Made by a program: the position numbers and the translations under genes | Assembly: GCA_947568835.1 (NCBI GenBank) | Contig: OX387602.1 | Span: forward strand, 26,649,021 to 26,713,020 | DNA from: Protonemura montana | Lineage: Eukaryota > Arthropoda > Insecta > Plecoptera > Nemouridae | DNA length: 64,000 nucleotides | Direction: 5' to 3' | Shown: positions 10,878-20,660 of the stretch, piece after piece | How positions within the stretch are numbered: the stretch's first letter is position 1 | Layout of the letters: each line of letters opens with the position of its first letter | Notes under the pieces: generated by a model | Seen by the model: the letters and a program-made list of their open reading frames with translations, nothing else | Told to the model about the DNA's origin: nothing | The model's database searches: none

Positions 10878-13800
10878 GCATTTAGCAAAGTTTTTGATAA
10901 TTTCTGTATGTTTCTCAGAGTTTTGTTCGGCTGTGATTTTCATCTACCTATCACAACAACCAAATTTCTTGCCCCACAGCGCGACTACAAAAGCAATGCC
11001 TGATAAACCTAATAATGAAGTACATACATATTCCACTCCAGTTCTTTTTAAAAATGTTTGACGACCATGTCATGCCAAACCAAGCCAAGCCATGTGTCTA
11101 CATGCTCGACTTCTGTGTGCACCTACTTATATCACCCTGTGTTTTGTCGCAGTAAGCCGTCTCAGGACTTCTTTATGCTAATATTGCTCCACGCAAGGAT
11201 TAACCCAAGGATTTATGATTTGGTAAACCGATATTTTCAAAAAGTGAATTTAATCGTTTAAATACACTTGGATGCAGAGAAGACTTAGCTCTCGACTTGT
11301 TGCATTTTGTATTTTTAAGTCAGAGGTCATTTTATGGTTCTACATAATAGTCTGGATGCATGCATATCGCGCTGTCTGACCGATGCTTAAAGAGAAACCC
11401 AAAAATATCGTGCTAATAGACCGTATCAGCCACGCACGCACCGGCACGCCGAAAGTCGGACCATTCATTTAATGAATTAGGCGTTTTAATTAAACTCACA
11501 CGCATACCACTCGCAGTTTGCGGCCATTGTCATTTGTACGAAATCAGACAAAAGACTCTTTTATAATCCTCTCACACGGGGGTAATTAATGCTCAAAGCT
11601 GAATTGAGTTTCTTTCAATTCTAAAAACTATGCTACTTATTGGTTATTACCTCGCTAATTGTTTCGTAACAATCTCAGCAGTCTTCTGAAGTGAGGGCCA
11701 AATTTCATGGCCGGATAGTTTTTTGATAGAAAATGAAATTTAACGCGTCTGTTGATTCGAAGTCACATACTCACAGCGGAATCAAGGAAAGTTTTGGTGT
11801 CCATGACCGTATTTTATTTAAAAACGTATGCCATTTGAAAATATTCTTAAATATTCTTGATACCTTATACAAATTTTGACCATTTGCAAAAATATTAACT
11901 ATATTATTATGTTGACAAGTGACTTAGATTGACATGAGATATGAAGGAAAGACAATACAACGCACATACCAAATTACAATTATAAGTATATTTTGATTTC
12001 TGAAATACCTGCAAACATACAAAACATTCCCTAACACGCACTATGCCATCTCATGGGGAAAAAACTAATTTAAGACCATGCCTGGGGGCTCATGCCACGA
12101 AAGCTTTATAAACTCGACTCTCCTGATGACCTAGTTCCTGGGCCTACCTGTTCTTATATGCACCCGATAACTGTCACTCGTGCATCCAATTCAAGGGGTG
12201 ACCCACGAACTGGAGGACTTTAATGTGGTTATAATGCAACGAGCAAGTGGGTGGGGTGGAAAGGGTAGAATTCAATTACCAATTACTTTGGAGAACATTA
12301 ATGACTTATTATAATTACAACCCCTTCGTGATCTCTTTAGCATTATTGTTCTGTTGAGTTCGGGGGCCGTTCATTTTATCAGGGTTCGGACTGCATTTTA
12401 CAGCCTGTATTATTCTGGACATAATTGGAGTTTTTATTTTATTTTGAGGACGTTGATTCACCATTTGATTACGTTTTGAAGACTCGATTTGCGTGAAATT
12501 ATGTAAAGCCAAATTTCCAGTGTGGCTTAATTCTCTTCAATGGTGATGTCAACGCAGCATAATGATGGTAATTAATAAAAATTACTTGGAAAGGTTCGGG
12601 GTTAAGCTCAAATAAGATATTGGCATCAACAACAATGCTTTGGGCCATCAAAAAATACACCCCCTTACATGGTCTGATAGACTTACTCAATAATTACAAT
12701 GAGGCCGCACACACCCAACTCAGAGTATCATCTTTCAATTGCTGACATTTTTTGACGACGAAAAAACGATTGCTGCATGCATTGAATGGCTCTGAACGAT
12801 TTTTTGAATACTTTAATTAAAATTTTTATATCACAACAGTGTTAATTGTTGGTCGTATCTCTAGAAATACATCTCATTCGTTGTGTTGTGTGCAGTAATT
12901 GACACGTCATATTTTGTAATTAATTACTGGCTGCTGTTGGACCTCACAGAATTCACTTGTAGCATGCGAGGCAGCATTTGTCATTCCCGACTCAAGGTGT
13001 TGATGGAATCGTTTGTAGAGGGTTTTTCAATCAGGCTTATCGATGGACGCACAAAAAGAGTGAGTGCTTATTGAAAACAACAATAGGAGCGAGAAAATAT
13101 TAGTCAATGAGCAACCAACAGCATGAAACACTTTTAGGAAATCATTTTTAATGCGTCAAAACTTAGAAAAATAGAATAAGGCAAGTGAGTTTGCTTAAAC
13201 CAGCTTTAGGATTCAAAGACGAATAAGCTCTTAATATTTGAAACAGTCTGCAACGTGCCTTTTTCTTGCCAATGCACCCATCATCTCTGGGCAATCAAAT
13301 CATGCATGTGCAGATTATTGCAGATTCACAGAAGCCATTTCTTGCACGCCTCGCTGCCCTAGATTTTCATAAATGCATTTGCAGACGACCAAGGTGATTC
13401 TCTGAGATAATTGACGGGTACACAGACTTTAAATGCCGAGCTTTAAGCGTTGGAAATAATTCGGATGCTGCTGATATACTTACGACATTGACCATGAGAA
13501 TAACGGCGAGACATTATCAAACTTTTTCTGCATTTTTAAGCTGAATGCAAACCCTTAATGAGAGATTAATAAATACGTACAATCAGATGCATTCGCAGCA
13601 CACGTGTTGCAAAGTCTGAATCAGTGCTAGCATCGATTACTTGCGGTTGCAGCGAGGTAGTTGTTCGGTGGGTGCCCTCTTCGGCGCGTTTGTCGGCACT
13701 CGCTGGGACTCGTTTAGGGGTGAGGGGTTGCGGTCACGTCAAACGGCGGGTGGCGAGGGCCTTCACCTCGCCACCACCGTCTCGGCTCAGATTCGCATCG

Positions 13801-16800
13801 AGCAAGACTTTGAACTCGTTTGACTCCAACGTTAACAAAAGACCAGGCACGATCAATGGGCTGCCGGGACCATACCAATTACGGGTTCTGTATATCTAGA
13901 AATTTGAGTACACCACAAACGGAGATTAACTTGTCGTTGTACTTGTTTTTAAGAAATGGTTTGGACGGGAGGCTTAAATTTGGACCCTTCCATGTTATTC
14001 TCACCAGTATCAGTTAGTTTAAATACATGCAATGAAGTGGACATCAGAGTTGAGTAAAGTACTGGGCGAGACCACCCCGATTAGATGAATTTCAACGATG
14101 TGTCCTCGCTGCCGGGATTCCACTGCTAGTCCATGTCTAGCATTGGTGCACCGCTCGACACTAAGTATATCGTCTGCAGTCGTATTAGACTGTAAATGTC
14201 GGGTTATTTGCGATTTAATGGACTGGTCGCTTGCAGCTAGCCATTACTAGATTAGTGCAGCTCGTTGCAAAAAACTGCATCAGACATTTTCTCGTACAGT
14301 GTAAATTACTTGTTGCACCGTGCTGGTACGTGCGACTGCATCGCGTTTTTTTCGGTAGCATGAAACTCACGAAATGGTCCTCAACACATGGAGATGTCTC
14401 CTCGACATGCCCTCCAAATTTATATGGCTGATCTCGAAGCAAGCTTTTTGTACAAGGGTAATTTAAAGACATAATGACTTACAAATTAATAGCGTGTATG
14501 CTTCTTGAGCATTACCCACGTGCACAGCGCGAGCAACCAGTTTCTTTCGTATTGAAAGGCGTCTTCGCGAACGCATTATGGTATGTCGTTTCAGATGCAT
14601 TCGGAAATGCATTGTTGAGCCGTCGAAAATTAGGGCCATAATTTGACTGCTCGTGGTTCGGCTTGCAGAAAAATGCAAGGGAAGCTGGCAATTTGACGAC
14701 CCAGACGGCATTCGGTGTTCGGCGATGCAGATTAGATTTTCTGTCCTACTCGTGCGTTGACATCTTCTTACTTTGCGCGGTTCTGTAGGAACAAGCAATG
14801 ACAGCAAGCCATGACTCCAGGAAAAACTTGACTGAGTCACGATTAGTGATTTGTGTATCAGAAATATTACCTTAAAAACTGGTGTACTCAAATAAACGTG
14901 TGTATAAAACTACTCGGTGCCTATATGAGCCTAATAATCTATATAAGTAACTAGGTATATCAAGAAAAACAGGGCAACCTGGTTAGGTTTTTTCATGATT
15001 TTCTTTAACGGGCGTAACTGCACGCTTGGAAAAAATTGCTTGGCCAAGATATGAAAGTTGAGTTCTAGGTAGCTGGAAACGGTTCGAGATGATCTACCCT
15101 GAAATTCGACGACGAGGCGTCACTGAAAGTCGACAGACGCTGGATTGTGGGCGGAACCAATGCTCATCCACACAATGCTTATTGCTTACACATCGATAGC
15201 CCAGAGTCATCCAATCATTAGGATGTGTGAACGCACGTCTTAGGCTCGACTGTACCAAGCATCGTCTTGTGGTTTCGCGGCCCAACAAACAAAAACAACA
15301 TTTACTTTCGACTCGTGAGCACTTTTGTCTTCGTCTTCGTCGACACCAAACGATTCGACTCCCCTTTTTAATGAAACTCTGCGTTTACAAAATCTTCCAT
15401 TATTAGTCAATTTTTCTATTGTTAGCCAATTGGCAATTTCGAGCCGACTTTTTGAAAGCGACTCCTAGCTGAAAATAATTCCCATAGGCACGGCAGTCGC
15501 CAACGGTGCGTGTCCAGTCGCTTTGTCCGCCATGCACTCTCCTTCCCCGGACCCGTAGTGCAAAATGCATTTCTGTGCAGCGCGTCGTAAAGTGCATCTT
15601 GACGAATATATTGCGGCGATAATGCAGATTCGGGCGACACAAATGAGACAAGTCATTAGCATTAATCATGCTCCAATATTAACAGCTAAACTTAACAGCC
15701 GTGTGTTGCGATTTAGTCAAGAATGCCGGTCAGGATGAGGCGGTATCGTTAACTTGCGTAATGATATGGTCTCCTTTTATTTTAGCTTTCTGAAATAAAT
15801 CATGTATTGAGCGCTTGAGTGTAGTTGAAATGACAATTAAAAAATACTTTCTCACAAAATGATCGGCATTTGAGCGATAATTTGAGACCGCAACGCGCAT
15901 TTTCTAATTTCCCAACACTGTTTCTTGTTCTACCCTAGCAAAGAACAAAACAAAGGTGAGAGTCGTTTACTTTTGACGAGTACATATTGACTTTAGAATG
16001 GAACTGTCAATTCTGTCATTATTCACGCCACTTGTTTTTCCCGTCGGCCTCCTCGAGGGCGTTGTCGGAGGCGCCATTTTCGCGCGCCAAGCTGATACCC
16101 TGAAATGTCCAGACTCCGGCCGGCTCTGGCCGGGGATGGCCCGAGCGGGCACGACGGCTGCGTTGGCCTAATTGCCCTGCACCTAGCCAGCGACATGGGT
16201 GTAAGCACGAGGTTTGGTGCCACTGCCTGCTGCTGGAGAGGCCCTCTCTCCGGGAGCCTGTCCGCCTGCCCTCACGGAGGCGTGTGCCAGATGGCATCGC
16301 GGCAGGGCTAGGTCGGCAAGAAACGGCCCGGCCCTGCCAGAGCAGGACGACGCGGATCAAAGGGCTGGCGGGCTCCTGGACAAGGACGCGACTGACAGAC
16401 AGACCTGCGCAGTCTGCCTCGTGTCCGACATGACCAGTACAACTGATGATGGATGGGGGCGGCATCCATCATCTTCATAACGCGCTCGAGATGTACGAAA
16501 ACATCTTGTTTCTCTGAAAAATATCTTTGCTAACGAGGATCTGGGTCTGCAAGATGGGATTTCGTGGTGCTTGGTCAGTGGTCCAATTTACTGTCATTGC
16601 GTGAAACGGTCAACGATGATGAGCGGCAGATTTTTTACATCATCGGTCATTACATTTTGTACAGGTTTTGGGTTTTCTTCGAAAAAGTTGTTTACTAACT
16701 AAAAAAAAAAACTACTTTTGTTCGGCTTGACCTTAGCTCGAGTTAATTGTTTCGGCTTTCGGCAAATCTTTTGATCGACCGAATCCCTTCTTTTCAATTT

Positions 16801-17100
16801 TATATAGCCTGCAATTATATCTCATTTACGTCAGCCGCGTTATTATTCTTGGATAAAAAAATCCATCGAAATATTATTTAGATGTTATCGAACGCCCAAA
16901 ATGCATTATTCTCCAAATCAATGAGGTTTTTTTAGGCGGACTTTACCATACCCGTCTTCTTATTTGTGTAAATCGATTCAGACTTTATACGTCAATTATT
17001 ATTGTTGCAATTTTTTGCTTAATCATCTGACACGAAGCGCCGTAACAAGCAACCCTTTGTTGGAGCACCTATCCACGAAGAGCTCATCCAAATGACCCTG
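10878..17100. other. Intergenic DNA between GST2 and atonal
   Basis: No gene that I can support. It is mostly AT-rich. Two GC-rich islands stand out: about 13640-13830, containing a perfect 10-bp hairpin, and about 16020-16480, which is open in several frames at once, as GC-rich non-coding DNA often is. Either could be regulatory for atonal, but no specific site was identified. Confidence 0.5.
13749..13775. repeat. Perfect 10-bp inverted repeat
   Basis: GGTGGCGAGG at 13749-13758 and CCTCGCCACC at 13766-13775 are exact reverse complements around a 7-base loop, in a GC-rich island. The stem is too short for a microRNA precursor. Confidence 0.7.
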
Positions 17101-17114
17101 CGAAGCCTCGCTCG

Positions 17115-17127
17115 CCAATCACGTGAC
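17115..17127. promoter_or_regulatory. CCAAT box fused to a CACGTGAC E-box, upstream of atonal
   Basis: CCAAT (17115-17119) runs directly into CACGTGAC (17120-17127), about 290 bases before the TATA box. CACGTG is the E-box class bound by USF/MITF/Myc-type bHLH factors, and CCAAT is bound by NF-Y. Occupancy is unknown. Confidence 0.4.
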
Positions 17128-17271
17128 CGGGCCATCGCGGCCGCGGAAAGGGTTCGTGCGAGTCTCGCGAGGGGTGCTCCGGTCGCCTCAGGGGTGCATC
17201 ACAGCCAGTAATCCATACAGCAGAAGCAATGCGATAATCCGACCCCTTCACTCCTTCCGGCCCCGAAAGCA

Positions 17272-17342
17272 CCAATCAGCCACAGCATTCGACGAGCACG
17301 TGACCGCAACGGACAGCCGCTATTGGTTGGAAGGCACGCGCG
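17272..17342 (+). promoter_or_regulatory. Proximal atonal promoter elements: CCAAT, E-box, ATTGG, Hairy/E(spl)-like site
   Basis: In order: CCAAT (17272-17276), CACGTGAC (17297-17304), GACAG (17312-17316), ATTGG, an inverted CCAAT (17322-17326), and GGCACGCGCG (17333-17342). The last matches nine of ten bases of the Hairy/E(spl) C-site consensus GGCACGCGMC. Repression of proneural genes through such sites is well known in flies. The spacing to the TATA box is about 70-140 bases. Confidence 0.45.
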
Positions 17343-17412
17343 CCTCGAGAGCCCCCGAGGAGATGGTAAAAAGTTCGCCCATCTGGGTTAGTAGAGGGAA
17401 GATCCAAGGTGA

Positions 17413-17443
17413 TATAAAACCAAGTGCCAGCCGGCCGGCCGGC
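17413..17443 (+). promoter_or_regulatory. ato: atonal core promoter: TATA box and GC-rich start region
   Basis: TATAAAA at 17413-17419 is followed 11 bases later by GCCGGCCGGCCGGC (17430-17443). Transcription would then start near 17443-17450, giving a 5' UTR of about 250 bases. A 12-bp palindrome, AGCAGCGCTGCT, lies at 17446-17457. Confidence 0.5.
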
Positions 17444-17611
17444 AGAGCAGCGCTGCTAAGCAACAAGAGAGCACGTCGAGAGGAGCGCAGACAGTCATCG
17501 AGGAGAGCACGTGGACGATCGCGATCCAAGAAGCTTCATTTGGCTGAGAACATTTGCTGTGCGAACTGTGTTGCGGACATTCCAGAAATATTCTGTACTT
17601 AGTGCGTTGAA

Positions 17612-17629
17612 ATGAATTGTTTTTACTAG
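17612..17629 (+). other. Short upstream ORF in the atonal 5' UTR
   Basis: ATG followed by four codons and TAG, ending 70 bases before the main start. It could lower translation of atonal. GTGAGT overlaps its end, so a 5' splice site is also conceivable, though no intron is needed. Confidence 0.35.
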
Positions 17630-17699
17630 TGAGTTTTTAGCGAAACAGTAAGGAAATTTTGGCTTACGTTTAAAACTTCCGCGTGCGAAATCCTCAAGA

Positions 17700-18536
17700 A
17701 TGGCCGCAGCAACGGACATGTTTCGTTACATTTACCTGTGCGGCAACAAGGACGGCGATATTCCATCGACTGACGCCGGAATTTTGCCGCCTTCACCGCC
17801 ACATTCGTACGTGCATCCGTCGGACTCGTACGCGACGTCGCCATACATGGACACCTCACCGCTGTCGTACAACATGTACCCGTCACCGCACTCGCCTCCC
17901 GGCAAGGTGCACAACGCCTACCTCCCTAAACCCCAGTACCATCACAGAAATTTCGACAACCTCTCAGACGGGTGCCACACGCCAAGTCCAGACAGCCTTC
18001 GTTCTGCCAGTCCTACCTCCGACATCATGGACCCCATTCGACAACGGCTCGAGTCCATCAAGCAGTACACCCCCTTGTTGACACCGCAGCAAGTCGATGG
18101 CTCCTTCGAGTTCGTCAGCCGGCAGGGCGACGCCGTCGACGCCAAGTCCCCGAGGAAGAGCGTCGTTGTGGCGAACAGCAGGACAGTTAAGAAAGTCAAA
18201 GTGGAGGAGTCGCGTTACGACGACGAGTTCGATGACGACAGTTTGGACAGTTTAGAGTACGACGACGATGACGAGTGTTTGGACATGGAAGTGGATGGTA
18301 CCGGCAAAAAGGGTAAGAGGCGTTCGAACTCTAAATTGGTGAGTCCGGTGGTGATGAAGAAGCGCCGGCTAGCGGCAAACGCTCGCGAACGACGGCGAAT
18401 GCAGAACCTGAACAAGGCTTTCGATCACCTTCGAAAACACCTCCCGTCGCTAGGCAATGACAGGCAGTTGTCAAAATATGAGACGTTACAGATGGCGCAA
18501 ACATATATGACCGCACTGTACGACTTGTTACAGTGA
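17700..18536 (+). CDS. ato: Atonal proneural bHLH transcription factor
   Basis: An intronless gene of 278 residues. Atonal dimerises with Daughterless/E proteins in the nucleus, binds E-boxes and specifies chordotonal organs and founder photoreceptors in flies. The bHLH domain fills the C-terminus: basic region about 219-233 ([14 protein letters not shown]), helix 1 about 234-249 ([13 protein letters not shown]), loop SLGNDRQ, helix 2 about 257-277 ([21 protein letters not shown]). The protein stops right after helix 2, as in Drosophila Ato. The basic region and [13 protein letters not shown] separate it from neurogenin/Tap and achaete-scute proteins; Amos and Cato are closer relatives and less similar in the loop. 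The N-terminal MFRYIY resembles other insect Atonal proteins. Residues 30-108 hold many SP/TP sites, and 171-199 are strongly acidic, a possible activation region. The first ATG of the frame is the likely start; a second Met is residue 7. Confidence 0.95.
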   Translation: MAAATDMFRYIYLCGNKDGDIPSTDAGILPPSPPHSYVHPSDSYATSPYMDTSPLSYNMYPSPHSPPGKVHNAYLPKPQYHHRNFDNLSDGCHTPSPDSLRSASPTSDIMDPIRQRLESIKQYTPLLTPQQVDGSFEFVSRQGDAVDAKSPRKSVVVANSRTVKKVKVEESRYDDEFDDDSLDSLEYDDDDECLDMEVDGTGKKGKRRSNSKLVSPVVMKKRRLAANARERRRMQNLNKAFDHLRKHLPSLGNDRQLSKYETLQMAQTYMTALYDLLQ

Positions 18537-19337
18537 TTCTCTGTTGAAATGCTTTAATGTTAATCAAAACTCCAGATAATAGTTCAGTTATTGTATTAAC
18601 TTTCCAGCATTATGCTCATCTTATTAATTTGCTCAAAAAGATAGATTTTTATACAATTATGAAGTCATGGGAAACTATTTTGTGCGTTTTGACCATATCG
18701 TAGCGTTTGTTACGAGCGGTTTTTATGGACTACCTGTCAGGCGATTGTTTTCTTTGCTGCAGGTAGAGACGCCGGTAGAAAAAAAAACTCTGGTGGTTTC
18801 TTCCCGAGCAAAAACAGATTAGGCTAAAGATGCTGGGCCTATTCGAGGCCAGTGATTTATCTCAGTTCGTTTACAGCTGATCTCAGTGCAAATGGCAAAT
18901 GTAGAATTGTTGTTCGTTAATTATATTAGTGTAGGCTACACGATGATAAGTACCTATTTATGATATCTTGTGAGACGATTATTACGCTTTTGTAGATTTT
19001 AATGTCAGATTGAGAGTCGTTTGTAAGTAGAAGAAAACCTCCGATTAAGCTTACCTATTTTTGTATAATTTTATGATTGACCGTTTAATAATAATAAAAA
19101 AAGTATTACTATAAATAATTTAGCCACTTCTTACTTCGACTTTTATTACTTGTAGTGGATTTGTAAATGATTCTTGTACTTTTTTTGTAAAATGTAAAAT
19201 ACACTTATTGATTTAATTAAGCCTATTAAATTCGTCATAACATTATCAACCCGTTAAATATAATAGTTTTCTTAACGATGTACTCAATTATGGCCATAAA
19301 ATTTGCCATTAAATCATCTGTCTTCTGGTACAATAAA
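18537..19337 (+). other. ato: Probable atonal 3' UTR with poly(A) signals
   Basis: AT-rich sequence after the stop codon. AATAAA occurs at 19092-19097 and again at 19332-19337, so short and long 3' ends are possible. I did not find clear Brd, K or GY boxes. Confidence 0.5.
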
Positions 19338-19570
19338 ACATATTATTATTTCTATTTGAACCTTTGAACGTTGAAAACCATTACAACCAGTCTTGTTCCC
19401 TATTCCTAAAATTCGAATGCAGATCACCAAGATTCATTGGAGAGGTCCTTCAGGACTCGGTCAACTGCGGCAAGACGCTATGAGCAAGACGTCCATACTT
19501 CCAGTGGAGGTGCCGAGTTTTCACAAGCCCACTCTTGCTTTCTAAAATCGGAATAATAACTCTTAGTGCC

Positions 19571-19697
19571 GGTTTTCCAGTGGTCCGTTAAGTAGTTAAC
19601 AGACCTTTCAAATAAAAAAAACATCTTCTGATTGGTTTTTGCTAATCAAATAACAAATTAACGGTCCGTTAGGTTCTTAACGGACCACTGAAAAACC
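19571..19697. mobile_element. MITE-like element with 35-bp terminal inverted repeats
   Basis: The left arm (19571-19605) and the reverse complement of the right arm (19663-19697) match at 30 of 35 positions, including a perfect 15-base core CAGTGGTCCGTTAAG. The 57-base centre is AT-rich and non-coding. No convincing target-site duplication is visible, so the ends may be slightly off. Size and structure fit a non-autonomous DNA transposon, or a free-standing hairpin. Confidence 0.65.
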
Positions 19698-20541
19698 TAT
19701 CCTTGGATTAATTCTTGCTTAAATTATAAATTCTTGCAATGGGAAAAATGTTTTGTTATTGATAAACCAATTGAACAAAGGTTTTTGCGAGGTGCTATAA
19801 AAATTAAATTCCAATTATTTTTCTCATCTAGTTAGCGCTATAAGAGAGATGTCTACGCGCTGTTCCTCAAAACCCCGTCGTCTATCCAATGATTTGGTCA
19901 CCTGATATCGGGCCGAGCGGTTCTCCTTGCCTCTCAACGGACTCCTTGGCGGGGACTATCCTCGACCACGAAAGTGTTTTGAGACATCTTATATCACTCC
20001 TTATCTTCGGGAACGTTCTTGAATTTCACGTGCTTACACATTAACTTTCGATTTCTGATCATTTTGAGATCAAAACATCCTCATTGCTTTTTACTCTTCA
20101 ACGTCTTGTGAGGGTTGTTTGTAGGGTTTTATTAAGCGAATTATATCTTTAACACAATCTTTGAGTCTTGCTACAAGAGCATTCTCATTCTAGCAAATCA
20201 ATTGGCTCCAAACGCCCTCGGTTTGAGCCGTGGAATGTGATTGTGTCTCGCGTTATGTATCATTCACGGAGGCGGAGGCGGAGTCGGATGGCGGGTCTTG
20301 TGGTAAAATAGTTTTAAAAGTCGTCTGGATACGGCTCAATGTGATCGGGAATAACACATAAAACATAAAAATAATACCATGTGTGCAACTATTAGCGTTG
20401 GTCGAGCGCAATCAAGTTTGGTGATGAGCGTGTTTCTTTCACCGTTATGCGATGATGGTCATGTTCAGTTGCCATATTTTACCAGCGAAAACGTGCCTCG
20501 TGGGTGATTAGGGTTAACTCGAAATTTAAATTCAAGGGTGT

Positions 20542-20660
20542 GCAAAGTTATTTTGAAAAAATGAACAAATACCTTAAAATGTGTAATCGCCAATCGGTGT
20601 AATTCTAAAATTCTGGATGTTCAAAGATTTTTAAACAATTTATCTATTGAATAACTTTGC
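20542..20660. repeat. 11-bp inverted repeat, possible eroded element
   Basis: GCAAAGTTATT at 20542-20552 recurs inverted at 20650-20660 with 97 bases between. A second hairpin, CACCCCT with AGGGGTG (20747-20767), lies close by. The pattern suggests a degenerate transposon fragment; no coding part remains. Confidence 0.35.

Noticed and set aside
16019-16465. 148-codon minus-strand ORF
   Set aside because: No recognisable protein, overlapping open frames on both strands, and GC-rich composition that lowers stop frequency.
17123-17602. 159-codon ORF upstream of atonal
   Set aside because: It spans the CCAAT, E-box and TATA elements of the promoter and has no family resemblance.
17683-18081. 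132-codon His/Thr/Arg-rich ORF inside atonal
   Set aside because: Frame-shifted shadow of the atonal coding region.
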